DNA of 64,000 nucleotides from Mesonia hippocampi (GTDB taxonomy: Bacteria > Bacteroidota > Bacteroidia > Flavobacteriales > Flavobacteriaceae): positions 310,001-374,000 of the forward strand of contig NZ_JACIFO010000001.1 of assembly GCF_014197445.1 (NCBI RefSeq), read 5' to 3'. Shown one piece after another: positions 9,185 through 18,039 of the stretch (the first letter of the stretch is position 1; every line of letters starts with the position of its first letter). The translations under genes were made by a program, and so were the position numbers. The notes below the pieces were generated by a model, which searched no databases, was not told where the DNA came from, and saw only the letters and a list, made by a program, of their open reading frames with translations.

Positions 9185-9382
9185 ATGAAACTTATATTGA
9201 TAAGCATTGGGTTATTAGCACTTGGCGTTGCAGGAATTGCAATAAAAATTTGGGCTAAGAAAGATGGGAAATTTGCAGGAACATGTGCAAGCCAAAATCC
9301 TATGCTTAATAAATCGGGAGAAGCTTGTGGTTTCTGTGGGAAGTTACCTAGCGAAGCTAATTGTGAAGCAAAGGATAACTAA
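9185..9382 (+). CDS. Small single-pass membrane protein with a C-terminal Cys-rich tail
   Basis: A 65-aa protein. Residues 2-24 form one transmembrane helix followed by positive residues (KIWAKKDGKF). The tail carries four cysteines (Cys34, Cys48, Cys51 and Cys60, as GTCAS, ACGFCG and ANCEAK), arranged as a possible metal or disulfide site. I recognise the type as a conserved flavobacterial small membrane protein but know no function. It has its own promoter and is followed within about 45 nt by an ECF sigma factor gene, which suggests one transcript. Confidence 0.7.
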   Translation: MKLILISIGLLALGVAGIAIKIWAKKDGKFAGTCASQNPMLNKSGEACGFCGKLPSEANCEAKDN

Positions 9383-9424
9383 TTACACTATCATAACATA
9401 GTTTATTTATAAAATAGGCTCACA

Positions 9425-9973
9425 ATAAAACTACAAGAACAAATACAACTTGCCCGACAAGGGAACCAAAAAGCTTATAAATATTTATTAGATTTATATT
9501 GGCAAGACGTTTATGCCTTTCAAGTAAAACGAATCCAGAATCGATATTTAGCGGAAGAGATAACTATACAAACTTTTTCTCGAGCTTTTGATAAGCTAGA
9601 TACGTATAACCCTAAATACAGTTTTAAAACGTGGTTAATTACAATATCTAAAAACATTCACATAGATATTATACGCAAAAAGGAGGTAGAAATAACCTCG
9701 GTAGATAAGGCAACCCAATCTAAAATAGCCGATGAGACGCCTACAGCAGAAGATAAGCTTATTAACGAGCAAAATTTAAAAAGTCTTTTGCAACATATCA
9801 AGAAACTTCAACCACATTATAAGGAAATTATTCATTTACGTTTTTTTAAAGAGCTTAGTTATAAAGAAATAGCAAAGGTTATTGATGAACCTGTAAATAA
9901 CGTTAAAGTAAAATTGCTTCGTGCTAAAAAGCTGCTTGCAGAAGAAATTAAAAACTCTACACAAGAACGTTAA
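9425..9973 (+). CDS. RNA polymerase ECF-type sigma factor with a non-canonical start
   Basis: The open frame runs from 9413 to the TAA at 9971-9973. Translated in full it gives a complete small sigma-70 protein. Region 2 is at about residues 15-80 (AYKYLLDLYWQDVYAF, then FKTWLITISKNIHIDIIRKK) and region 4 with its helix-turn-helix at about 125-175 (LSYKEIAKVIDEPVNNVKVKLLRAKK). The frame contains no ATG, GTG or TTG before the ATG-less region 2; the best-placed start is ATA at 9425, giving 182 aa that begin as related proteins do (xKLQEQIQLARQG). A caller limited to standard starts would keep only the final 61 aa. Either a rare AUA start, a sequencing error or a recent mutation explains this. 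It follows the small membrane protein and ends at a terminator. Confidence 0.7.
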   Translation: MKLQEQIQLARQGNQKAYKYLLDLYWQDVYAFQVKRIQNRYLAEEITIQTFSRAFDKLDTYNPKYSFKTWLITISKNIHIDIIRKKEVEITSVDKATQSKIADETPTAEDKLINEQNLKSLLQHIKKLQPHYKEIIHLRFFKELSYKEIAKVIDEPVNNVKVKLLRAKKLLAEEIKNSTQER

Positions 9974-9980
9974 AACACAA

Positions 9981-10013
9981 AAGGCTGGTTTTTAATAGTA
10001 AAAAACCAACCTT
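9981..10013. terminator. Bidirectional terminator between the sigma factor and fad genes
   Basis: A 13-bp stem with one C-A mismatch (9981-9993 with 10001-10013) and a 7-nt loop between two convergent genes. Confidence 0.75.
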
Positions 10014-10041
10014 TCTTATTAGCTAAGATAAATGTCTATTT

Positions 10042-11838
10042 TTAAAAACAATATTTATTTTCGGAAATTAGCTTTTCTGCTATTTCTTTTCTTAAGGCGG
10101 CAACGTTAGGATATTGTTGATATTTTGTAAAACGTTTTAATCCCATTAGCATCATTTTTTGTTCATCACCTTCAGCAAATGAGATGATGCCTTCTTTAGC
10201 TTTTTGAGTTATTTTCTCTACGGCGTTATATAAATACAATTTTGCCATTGCAATTTGTTCTTTTTGGCTGTCTTCCCCAAAACGCTTTGCATTCTTTTCA
10301 GCTCGTAAAACACCTGATTCTGCCATGTATATTTCTATTAAAATATCTGCAGAAGCTAATAGAAGTTGTTGATGACTTTCTAATTCTGGACCATACTTTT
10401 GTACCGCACTACCTGCCGTCATTAAAAATACTTTTTTTAGTTTTTTAATGATTTCTTTTTCTTCAGAAAATAACTCGCTATAATCGGGCATATCGAACGA
10501 AGGAATCCCTGTTAATTCATCAGCAACAGCTTGTGCAGGTCCTAGCAAATCTACATGTCCTTTCATCGCTTTTTTAATAAGCATACCTACTGCGTGCATA
10601 CGGTTTATTTCGTTTGTACCCTCGTAAATTCTAGAGATACGAGCATCTCTCCATGCAGCTTCCATAGGAGTATCGGCAGAGAATCCCATTCCTCCATAAA
10701 TTTGGATACCTTCATCGCTACAATTTTGAATATCTTCAGAACAAGCAACTTTAAGTAAGGAACATTCAATGGCATATTCTTCTACACCTTTTAATTCTGC
10801 TTCAGCGTGTGTATTGCCTTCTGCTATGCGTTTATTAATACGGTTTTCTATGTCGTATGCAGCTCTATAACTTGCGGCTTCTCCTACATAAGCAGAGGTA
10901 GCCATTTCGGCAAGTTTGTATTGTATTGCTTCGAAAGAAGAAATAGGAACTTTAAATTGTACACGTTCATTTGCATATTTAACAGAATTATCAATTACAC
11001 GTCGTTGAGCATCTAAACATGCGGCTGCCAGTTTTATACGACCAATATTTAATGCATTCATGGCAATTTTAAATCCATTTCCTCGTTCAGAAAGCATGTT
11101 TTCTACAGGAATTTTTGTTTCGTTAAAAAATACCTGACGTGTAGAGGAGGAGTGGATTCCTAATTTTTTTTCTTCCTCTCCAAAGGATACTCCATTTGGA
11201 TTGTCTTTATCATATTCTAAGATAAACCCGGTAATGTTTTTATCGTCTTCAATACGAGCAAAGACAATAAAAAGATTTGCAAATCCTGCATTGGAAATCC
11301 ACATTTTTTGTCCGCTAATGCTGTAATATTTTCCGTCTTCCGAGAGTACAGCTTTTGTTTTTCCAGAATTAGCATCACTACCAGCTCCAGGTTCTGTTAA
11401 GCAATAAGCCCCAAACCATTCTCCTGAAGCTAATTTAGGTACATATTTTTTCTTTTGTTCTTCATTTCCGTATAAAGTAATGGGCATTGTACCTATTCCT
11501 GTATGTGCTCCGAAGGCAGTAGCTAAAGATCCTGTTACTCCAGAAATATAATCGCATACAAGCATGGTAGAAACAAATCCCATCCCTAATCCGTCATAGT
11601 TTTCAGGAACAGCAACTCCTAAAAAACCAAGTTCTCCTGCTTTACGCATTAAGGTTTCTGTAAGTGCATAATCTTTTTTCTCGAAACGTTCTTGGTTAGG
11701 AGCAACTTCACGTTCGATAAACTCTTTTACAGAGTCTTTCATCATTTTTTGTTCTTCATTGAAATCTTCTGGTGTAAAAATGCTTTCACAATTAGCTTCT
11801 TTTACCAGAAATTGACCTCCTCTTATAGTATTTTCCAT
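10042..11838 (-). CDS. Acyl-CoA dehydrogenase (long-chain type)
   Basis: A 598-aa FAD enzyme for the first oxidation of acyl-CoA in beta-oxidation. It has the N-terminal helical domain (FNEEQKMMKDSVKEFIEREV), the FAD and substrate motif AYCLTEPGAGSDANSG, KMWISNAGFANLFIVFAR, the C-terminal QIYGGMGFS and RIYEGTNEINR. An extra roughly 170-aa C-terminal helical region makes it longer than the 380-aa short-chain enzymes and like the very-long-chain type. It is last in the minus-strand fad operon, 29 nt after the thiolase gene. Confidence 0.93.
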   Translation of the reverse strand: MENTIRGGQFLVKEANCESIFTPEDFNEEQKMMKDSVKEFIEREVAPNQERFEKKDYALTETLMRKAGELGFLGVAVPENYDGLGMGFVSTMLVCDYISGVTGSLATAFGAHTGIGTMPITLYGNEEQKKKYVPKLASGEWFGAYCLTEPGAGSDANSGKTKAVLSEDGKYYSISGQKMWISNAGFANLFIVFARIEDDKNITGFILEYDKDNPNGVSFGEEEKKLGIHSSSTRQVFFNETKIPVENMLSERGNGFKIAMNALNIGRIKLAAACLDAQRRVIDNSVKYANERVQFKVPISSFEAIQYKLAEMATSAYVGEAASYRAAYDIENRINKRIAEGNTHAEAELKGVEEYAIECSLLKVACSEDIQNCSDEGIQIYGGMGFSADTPMEAAWRDARISRIYEGTNEINRMHAVGMLIKKAMKGHVDLLGPAQAVADELTGIPSFDMPDYSELFSEEKEIIKKLKKVFLMTAGSAVQKYGPELESHQQLLLASADILIEIYMAESGVLRAEKNAKRFGEDSQKEQIAMAKLYLYNAVEKITQKAKEGIISFAEGDEQKMMLMGLKRFTKYQQYPNVAALRKEIAEKLISENKYCF

Positions 11839-11867
11839 GTTTTTATATTTTGTTGATTAGATTAGAA

Positions 11868-13055
11868 TTAAAATACTTCGTAAACTCCTGCGGCACCTTG
11901 TCCTGTACCTACACACATGGTTACCATGGCGTATTTATTGGCAAGGTTTCGTTTTTTCATTTCATCGAATATTTGCACCGATAATTTTGCACCTGTACAT
12001 CCTAATGGATGCCCTAGGGCTATGGCACCTCCGTTTACGTTTACAATTTCTTTATTAAGTCCAAGCTCTCTAATTACCGCTAATGATTGCGAAGCAAAAG
12101 CTTCGTTGAGCTCAAATAATTCGATATCATTTTTAGATAAATTAGCTTGTTTTAAGGCTGCAGGAATAGCTTTTACAGGACCTATTCCCATAATTTTAGG
12201 TTCTACACCAACACTGGCATAGCTTGCTAATCTGGCAATAGGTTCTAGGTTTAATTCCTTCATCATTTCTTCGCTCATCACCATAACAAATGCTGCGCCA
12301 TCACTAGTTTGTGAAGAGTTTCCAGCAGTTACACTTCCGCCTTGTGCAAAAACAGGTCTTAATTTAGAAAGTGCTTCTATAGAAGTTCCTTTTCTTGGGC
12401 CTTCATCTTGGGTAACGGTATAGGTTTTTGTTTGTTTTTTTCCGTTTTTATCAAGATAGTTTTGTTCGACTTCGATAGGAACAATTTGGTCTTTAAATCT
12501 ATTTTCTGCTTGTGCGTTTAATGCACGTTGGTGAGAATTGAAAGAGAATTCGTCTTGATCTTCTCTAGATACATTATATTTTTGTGCCACTGCTTCTGCG
12601 GTAAGTCCCATACCCCAGTAATAGTCTTCATGGCCATTTTTTGCCAGTTTGTAATCGGGTACTGGTTTATATCCGCCCATAGGGATGTAACTCATGCTTT
12701 CTGTACCTCCAGCGATAATACAATCTGCCATTCCGTTTTGTATTTTTGCGGTAGCTAGGGCTATTGTTTCTAAACCAGAAGCGCAATATCGGTTTACGGT
12801 TACTCCAGGTACATCTACGGTATTTAGCCCCATAAGAGAGATAAACCTACCTACGTTTAGTCCTTGTTCTGCTTCTGGCATTGCATTCCCTACAATTACA
12901 TCATTTATTCTGCTTTTGTCAAATTCAGGAAGTTTATCCATCATGTATTTGATGGTTTCTGCGGCAAGCTCATCTGGGCGTTTAAAACGAAATACGCCTC
13001 GATTTGATTTCCCTACGGCAGTTCTGTATGCTTTTACGATATATGCTGTTTTCAT
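11868..13055 (-). CDS. Acetyl-CoA C-acyltransferase (3-ketoacyl-CoA thiolase)
   Basis: A 395-aa thiolase that cleaves 3-ketoacyl-CoA to acetyl-CoA and a shortened acyl-CoA. The nucleophilic Cys91 is in NRYCASGLETIA, His349 in GGAIALGHPLGCTGA, and the acid/base Cys381 in MCVGTGQGAAGVYEVF. The length and all three catalytic residues are intact. It sits between the hydroxyacyl-CoA dehydrogenase and acyl-CoA dehydrogenase genes, which points to the degradative (FadA-like) rather than biosynthetic role. Confidence 0.95.
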   Translation of the reverse strand: MKTAYIVKAYRTAVGKSNRGVFRFKRPDELAAETIKYMMDKLPEFDKSRINDVIVGNAMPEAEQGLNVGRFISLMGLNTVDVPGVTVNRYCASGLETIALATAKIQNGMADCIIAGGTESMSYIPMGGYKPVPDYKLAKNGHEDYYWGMGLTAEAVAQKYNVSREDQDEFSFNSHQRALNAQAENRFKDQIVPIEVEQNYLDKNGKKQTKTYTVTQDEGPRKGTSIEALSKLRPVFAQGGSVTAGNSSQTSDGAAFVMVMSEEMMKELNLEPIARLASYASVGVEPKIMGIGPVKAIPAALKQANLSKNDIELFELNEAFASQSLAVIRELGLNKEIVNVNGGAIALGHPLGCTGAKLSVQIFDEMKKRNLANKYAMVTMCVGTGQGAAGVYEVF

Positions 13056-13139
13056 TTTATTTTGTATTTAGTTGTATAAGCTTTAGTAGTTATACAGTTT
13101 ATAGTGTGGTATGTGATTTTATGATAATATAGCAACCTA

Positions 13140-15548
13140 TTAATTTCTTAAGGGTTTACCTTTTTTTAACATGTGTTGTAAACGCTCTAGTGTTTTTCTT
13201 TCGGTGGTTAGGGATAAGAATGCTTCGCGTTCTAAATCTAACAGGTATTGTTCGTTTACATAAGTATTTTCAGATAGGTCTCCTCCTGCCATTACATAGG
13301 CAAGTTTATTGGCTATTTTTTTATCGTGTTCACTAATATATTTACCAGCAAACATTTGGTCTGTTCCAACATAAAAGGCACCAAGTGCTTGTTTACCTAG
13401 TACTTTAATATCGCTGCGTTTTACAGGCTGTGTGTAGCCATTTTCGGCCATTAATAGGGCGTGTTTTTTAGCAATGGCTAATTGACGATTTTTGTTGACA
13501 ACCACAATATCTTTTCCTTTTTGTAAAATTCCTGTATCATAAGCTTCATAGGCAGAGGTAGATACTTTTGCCATACCTATGCTAAGGAAGTTATCACGGA
13601 GTTTGTTTATTTCTACATCGCCAGCGTGGAAGCTATCTGAAGCTCTAAGCGTCATTTCTTTCGAGCCACCTCCGCCAGGGATTACACCAACTCCAAATTC
13701 TACTAAACCTATATAAGTTTCAGCATGAGCTACAACTTTATCAGCGTGTAAAGAAAGTTCACAACCGCCTCCTAGTGTCATATTATGAGGGGCTGCAATA
13801 GTTGGAATGGAGGAATAACGCATGCGCATCATGGTGTCTTGGAAGTATTTTACCGCGATATTTAGCTCGTCGTATTCTTGTTCTGCCGCGAGCATAAAAA
13901 TCATCCCGATATTTGCTCCTACAGAGAAGTTTTTCCCGTTGTTAGAAACTACAAGACCTTGATAATTTTTTTCGGCAATATCTATTGCTTTATTTATACC
14001 TACAAGTACATCGCTTCCAATAGAATTCATTTTACTTCTAAATTCTAAATTTAAAATACCATCGCCTATATCTTGTACGGCAACACCAGTGTTTTTAAAT
14101 ACGGTGTTGGTTTCTCTGATGTTATCTAGAATGATAAAAGCATCTTGCCCAGGAATTTTTATATATTTTTTTTCAGAAATGTTATAATAGTAGGTGTTTC
14201 CTTCTTTTATGGTATAGAAGTGTTTAACGTTATTGTTTTGCATTTCTGTAACCCAATCGGCTACTTTATAGCCTTGCTCTTCAATAAGTTTTAGCCCTTC
14301 TTGTAAGCCTATTGCATCCCAGATTTGGAAAGGACCGTGCTCCCAACCAAAACCTGCTTGCATGGCATCGTCTATTTTATATAGATCGTTAGAAATTTCG
14401 GGAATACGATGTGATACATAAGCAAATAAGGCGGCAAAGTTTTTACGATAAAATTCACCAGCTTTATCTTTTCCTTTGATGAGTACAGGAAAACGTTTTA
14501 CAACATCGTCTATGCTTTTGGTGAGTTCTAATGTAGCAAAGTTTGCACTTTTTCGGTCTCTATACGCTAAAGTATTTAGGTCTAAAGATTTTATTTCGCT
14601 TTGGCCATCTGTATTTTTTACTTTTTTATAAAATCCTTGTCCAGTTTTACTACCTAACCATTTGTTATCCATCATTGTTTGGATAAAATCTGGAAGTTTG
14701 AACAATTCATGTTGCTCATCGTTAGGAACGTTTTCATACAAACCATTGGCTACGTGTACTAGGGTGTCTAAGCCTACTACATCTACCGTACGGAAGGTTG
14801 CTGATTTTTGTCTGCCAATAACAGGACCGGTAAGTTTATCTACCTCCTCTATGGTTAAGTCCATTTCTTTTACGGTATGAAAGAGACTCATGATGCTAAA
14901 AATCCCGATACGGTTTCCTATAAAAGCTGGAGTATCTTTTGCTATTACAGCGGTTTTACCTAAAAACTTTTCTCCGTAATTGTTTAAGAAATCTAAAACT
15001 TCCTGTTTTGTTTTTGGTCCGGGAATAATTTCAAATAATTTTAGGTAACGTGGTGGGTTGAAGAAGTGAGTTCCGCAGAAATGTTGTTGAAAATCTTCGC
15101 TTCTGCCTTCGGTCATAAATTTTATAGGAATACCCGAAGTATTTGAAGTGATTAAAGTTCCTGGTGTACGGTGTTTCTCTAGGTTATCGAATACTTGCTT
15201 TTTTATGTCTAAGCGTTCTACAACAACCTCGATAATCCAATCTACGTCTTTTACTTTATGGATATCGTCCTCTAGGTTTCCTGTAGTGATTCTATTAGCA
15301 AATTTTTGATGATAAATAGGGGAGGGCTTAGATTTTAATGTATCTTGTAAGGAAGTATTTACAATGCGATTTCTTACTTGTTTATCGGTTAATGTTAATC
15401 CGTTAGCTTCTTCCTTTTCGGTTAATTGGTTAGGGATAATGTCTAGTAATAATACTTCTACACCAATATTGGCAAAATGGCAAGCAATACCACTTCCCAT
15501 GATTCCAGAACCTATTACGGCAACTTTTTTTATAGTACGTTTTTTCAT
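13140..15548 (-). CDS. 3-hydroxyacyl-CoA dehydrogenase / enoyl-CoA hydratase fusion
   Basis: An 802-aa bifunctional beta-oxidation enzyme. The NAD-binding dehydrogenase is N-terminal (VAVIGSGIMGSGIA at residues 9-22, GTHFFNPPRYLKLFEIIPGP, then the C-terminal dehydrogenase domain with KTGQGFYKK). The crotonase domain is C-terminal (about 490-720), with NNGKNFSVGANIGMIF and NMTLGGGCELSLHADKVVAH. The domain order is the reverse of E. coli FadB and matches the FadN-like type of Firmicutes and Bacteroidota. Its start lies 1 nt after the marR stop, so translation is probably coupled. Confidence 0.95.
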   Translation of the reverse strand: MKKRTIKKVAVIGSGIMGSGIACHFANIGVEVLLLDIIPNQLTEKEEANGLTLTDKQVRNRIVNTSLQDTLKSKPSPIYHQKFANRITTGNLEDDIHKVKDVDWIIEVVVERLDIKKQVFDNLEKHRTPGTLITSNTSGIPIKFMTEGRSEDFQQHFCGTHFFNPPRYLKLFEIIPGPKTKQEVLDFLNNYGEKFLGKTAVIAKDTPAFIGNRIGIFSIMSLFHTVKEMDLTIEEVDKLTGPVIGRQKSATFRTVDVVGLDTLVHVANGLYENVPNDEQHELFKLPDFIQTMMDNKWLGSKTGQGFYKKVKNTDGQSEIKSLDLNTLAYRDRKSANFATLELTKSIDDVVKRFPVLIKGKDKAGEFYRKNFAALFAYVSHRIPEISNDLYKIDDAMQAGFGWEHGPFQIWDAIGLQEGLKLIEEQGYKVADWVTEMQNNNVKHFYTIKEGNTYYYNISEKKYIKIPGQDAFIILDNIRETNTVFKNTGVAVQDIGDGILNLEFRSKMNSIGSDVLVGINKAIDIAEKNYQGLVVSNNGKNFSVGANIGMIFMLAAEQEYDELNIAVKYFQDTMMRMRYSSIPTIAAPHNMTLGGGCELSLHADKVVAHAETYIGLVEFGVGVIPGGGGSKEMTLRASDSFHAGDVEINKLRDNFLSIGMAKVSTSAYEAYDTGILQKGKDIVVVNKNRQLAIAKKHALLMAENGYTQPVKRSDIKVLGKQALGAFYVGTDQMFAGKYISEHDKKIANKLAYVMAGGDLSENTYVNEQYLLDLEREAFLSLTTERKTLERLQHMLKKGKPLRN

Positions 15549-15549
15549 G

Positions 15550-16002
15550 TTATTTTATAGTAGTTTCGGGTTTATAGATTTTTTTATTAGAGATTAAGTC
15601 CATTATTGTATTCGCTACATTTATAAAGTTGTCTAAATCTTTTTCGGGAACGACTTGTTTTACTGCCTCATCAAATTTAAGAACAACATCTTTAGAGAAC
15701 TTACGCATTTCTAGTCCAAATTCGGTAAGTTTTATAAGGACGCTTCTACCGTCTTCAGGGTTTCTTTCTCTTGTGATTAGTCCTTTATCTTCCATAGCAC
15801 GTAATGTACGTGAGAGACTTGTAGCTTCCATCCCCATTTTTGGTCCTAAGGAGGTAGATGGTGTGCCTTTGTCTGGATCTATGTTTAGTAAAGCAAATCC
15901 AGTTGCCATGGTGCTTCCTTTTCTTCCTGCTTCTTCGTTATACATTTTAGCTACGGCTATCCAAGTGGCTCGCAGTACATAATCTATAGTTTTTTCTTTC
16001 AT
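15550..16002 (-). CDS. MarR family transcriptional regulator of the fad operon
   Basis: A 150-aa winged-helix regulator. Residues about 50-110 carry the MarR core (TSLSRTLRAMEDKGLITRERNPEDGRSVLIKLTEFG), with flanking helices for dimerisation. It is the first gene of the fad operon. A perfect palindrome lies inside its promoter, so autorepression relieved by an acyl-CoA is the natural model; that ligand is inference. The length is typical. Confidence 0.92.
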   Translation of the reverse strand: MKEKTIDYVLRATWIAVAKMYNEEAGRKGSTMATGFALLNIDPDKGTPSTSLGPKMGMEATSLSRTLRAMEDKGLITRERNPEDGRSVLIKLTEFGLEMRKFSKDVVLKFDEAVKQVVPEKDLDNFINVANTIMDLISNKKIYKPETTIK

Positions 16003-16019
16003 ACGTTATAGCTTCTTCT

Positions 16020-16027
16020 CAAAGATA
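16020..16027 (-). promoter_or_regulatory. -7 promoter element of the marR-fad operon
   Basis: Minus-strand TATCTTTG, an exact TAnnTTTG match, ending 17 nt before the marR ATG at 16002. Confidence 0.65.
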
Positions 16028-16037
16028 GAAAAAAAAG

Positions 16038-16051
16038 CTATGCATGCATAG
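16038..16051. promoter_or_regulatory. Candidate MarR operator (14-bp perfect palindrome)
   Basis: CTATGCATGCATAG is self-complementary over all 14 bases. It lies 10 nt upstream of the -7 element of the marR-fad operon, between the expected -7 and -33 positions, where a bound dimer would block RNA polymerase. Size and symmetry fit MarR family sites. Confidence 0.65.
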
Positions 16052-16090
16052 TAAAAGTGTAATTTTCTTATGAAATTTACAAAGAATATA

Positions 16091-16130
16091 GAAATAAAAA
16101 AACAGACATGCTAAAGTTTAACAGTCTGTT
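16091..16130 (-). terminator. Terminator of the acyl-CoA synthetase gene
   Basis: A 7-bp stem (AACAGAC at 16101-16107 with GTCTGTT at 16124-16130), loop of 16 nt, then a T-rich tract on the minus strand. It lies 10 nt after the synthetase stop and isolates the downstream fad promoter. Confidence 0.6.
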
Positions 16131-16139
16131 AATGAGTTT

Positions 16140-17924
16140 TTAATGTTGGTGGTCTGCTTGATATATTTTATCGTATAGATCTTTATATTTTTGCAAAATA
16201 ATTTTCCGTTTAAGCTTCATGGTAGGTGTGAGGTGTCCTGCGTCTACAGACCATTCATCGGCAGTAAGCTCTATTTTTTTTATTTGTTCCCATTTTCCAA
16301 ATTTTTGGTTATAGATGCTTACTTCTTTAAAAATACGGTCTATTATTTTAGGGTTATTGATAAGGTTTTCTATGTTGTCTTGATAGTCTATTTCTTTTCT
16401 TTTTGCGTATTCTTTTATGAAATCGAAATTTGGTTGTATAAAGGCTGCGGGCATTTTTTCGCCTTCTCCAATAACCATTATTTGCTCGATAAAACGAGAA
16501 CGTTTCATTTCATTTTCTATAAGTTGAGGTGCAACATATTTACCTCCAGAGGTTTTAAAAATTTCCTTTTTACGGTCGGTTATTTTTAAGAAACCATCGC
16601 TGTCAATTTCGCCAATATCTTCGGTGTGGAAATAACCATTTTGGATAACTTCTTGTGTTTTTTTGTCATCTTTATAGTATCCCATCATTACATTTGGTCC
16701 TTTACATAGAATTTCGCCATCATCGGCAATTTTTACTTCTACGTTTGGAATTACTTTTCCTACGGTACCAATTTTCCAGCCTTTATTTCGTTTATCATTT
16801 ACCGATATTACTGGCGAGGTTTCTGTAAGCCCATATCCTTCCATTACTGGGATGCCTGCTGCTCCAAAAATTCTGGCTAACCTAGGTTGTAAGGCAGCGC
16901 TTCCAGATACCATAAGGTCTAGGTTTCCTCCAAGTGCTTCTTGCCATTTGCTAAAAACAAGTTTGCGTGCTATGCTAAGTTTAAAATTATACCATGCACT
17001 ATTGCCATGGTAAGCGTTAAATTTTTCTCCTAATGCTATAGACCAAAAGAAAATTCTTTTCTTTATTCCTGTAAGTGAAGCTCCTTTGGCATAAATTTTA
17101 TCATATACTTTTTCTAGTACTCTAGGAACAACAACCATTACGTTAGGTTGAACTTCTTTTAGATTATCGCCCATTTTATCGATAGATTCTGCAAAGTAAA
17201 CAGAGATACCATAATATTGGTATAGATAAACTACCATGCGTTCTAAAATATGACATATAGGTAAGAAGCTTAAAGCGATGGAAGAACCTTCGTTAAAAGG
17301 GATTCGGCAAGCACTGTTAAGAACATCGCTAACAATATTTTTATGGCTTAGCATTACTCCTTTAGGTTTTCCTGTGGTTCCTGAGGTGTAGATAAGAGTA
17401 GCTAAGTCGTTTTCTGATATTTTATCTTTTATTTCATCTACTGTTTCTTGGTTGCTATTGTCTGTTCCAAGATTTAGTATTTCTTTCCAGTTTTTGCAAT
17501 TTTGAATTTCATCAAAGCTATATACCTCTTTAAGAAAAGTTTGCTCTTTAACAGTGTTTACTTTTTCTAATAATTCTGTATCGGAAACAAAGCATAAAAC
17601 TGCCTCGCTATGGTTAAGAACATATTTATATTCCTCTGGAGAGATGTTGGGGTAGATAGGCACGGTTTGTGCGCCTATTTGCGATATTCCGATATCTATG
17701 ATATGCCATTCTGTGCGGTTGGTGGTGGAGATAATGGCTATTTTTTGGTTAGGTTCTATACCTAACCTTAGTAGCCCTCTACTAATTTGGTTAGCTTTAT
17801 TGATATAAGCTTCTGTAGAAGTTGCCTCCCAAACTCCGTTGCTTTTAGTGTTTAATGCTTTTGCTAACGGATATTTTTGCTGTTGATGATATGGAATATC
17901 AAAAATACGTTTAACGTCGTTCAT
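16140..17924 (-). CDS. AMP-dependent long-chain fatty acid-CoA ligase
   Basis: A 594-aa ANL-superfamily adenylating enzyme that activates fatty acids to acyl-CoA. It contains the P-loop TLIYTSGTTGKPKGVMLSHKN (from about residue 178), GYGLTETSPVIS, and the A8 hinge YFHTEDIGEIDSDGFLKITDRKKEIFKTSGGKYVAP. The length and linker match the FAA/FadD15 group. It is upstream of and co-oriented with the fad operon but separated by a terminator, so it is a separate unit feeding the same pathway. Confidence 0.93.
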   Translation of the reverse strand: MNDVKRIFDIPYHQQQKYPLAKALNTKSNGVWEATSTEAYINKANQISRGLLRLGIEPNQKIAIISTTNRTEWHIIDIGISQIGAQTVPIYPNISPEEYKYVLNHSEAVLCFVSDTELLEKVNTVKEQTFLKEVYSFDEIQNCKNWKEILNLGTDNSNQETVDEIKDKISENDLATLIYTSGTTGKPKGVMLSHKNIVSDVLNSACRIPFNEGSSIALSFLPICHILERMVVYLYQYYGISVYFAESIDKMGDNLKEVQPNVMVVVPRVLEKVYDKIYAKGASLTGIKKRIFFWSIALGEKFNAYHGNSAWYNFKLSIARKLVFSKWQEALGGNLDLMVSGSAALQPRLARIFGAAGIPVMEGYGLTETSPVISVNDKRNKGWKIGTVGKVIPNVEVKIADDGEILCKGPNVMMGYYKDDKKTQEVIQNGYFHTEDIGEIDSDGFLKITDRKKEIFKTSGGKYVAPQLIENEMKRSRFIEQIMVIGEGEKMPAAFIQPNFDFIKEYAKRKEIDYQDNIENLINNPKIIDRIFKEVSIYNQKFGKWEQIKKIELTADEWSVDAGHLTPTMKLKRKIILQKYKDLYDKIYQADHQH

Positions 17925-17977
17925 ATTGATGAATATAAAAGTAGTATGGGCAAATTAGGAAAAAAATAGATGAGTTT

Positions 17978-17985
17978 CAAATTTA
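17978..17985 (-). promoter_or_regulatory. -7 promoter element of the acyl-CoA ligase gene
   Basis: Minus-strand TAAATTTG, an exact TAnnTTTG match, 53 nt before the ATG at 17924. Confidence 0.45.
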
Positions 17986-18039
17986 TTAGGAAATAAATAT
18001 AAAAAAACCTAAGTTGTTGTTAATTAGACTAAAGTTAGC

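Noticed and set aside
12694-13071. A 125-aa frame opposite the thiolase gene, and similar frames opposite the fad and pfkA genes
   Set aside because: They lie antisense to intact conserved enzymes and show no family motif or promoter element.
13075-13096. GTATAA-N10-TTATAC inverted repeat between the thiolase and hydroxyacyl-CoA dehydrogenase genes
   Set aside because: A 6-bp arm in an AT-rich intergenic gap within one operon is likely chance; it has no T-run to be a terminator.
17925-18039. Possible terminator after btuD
   Set aside because: I see no stem of sufficient length with a T-run in the 115 nt between the btuD stop and the ligase gene.
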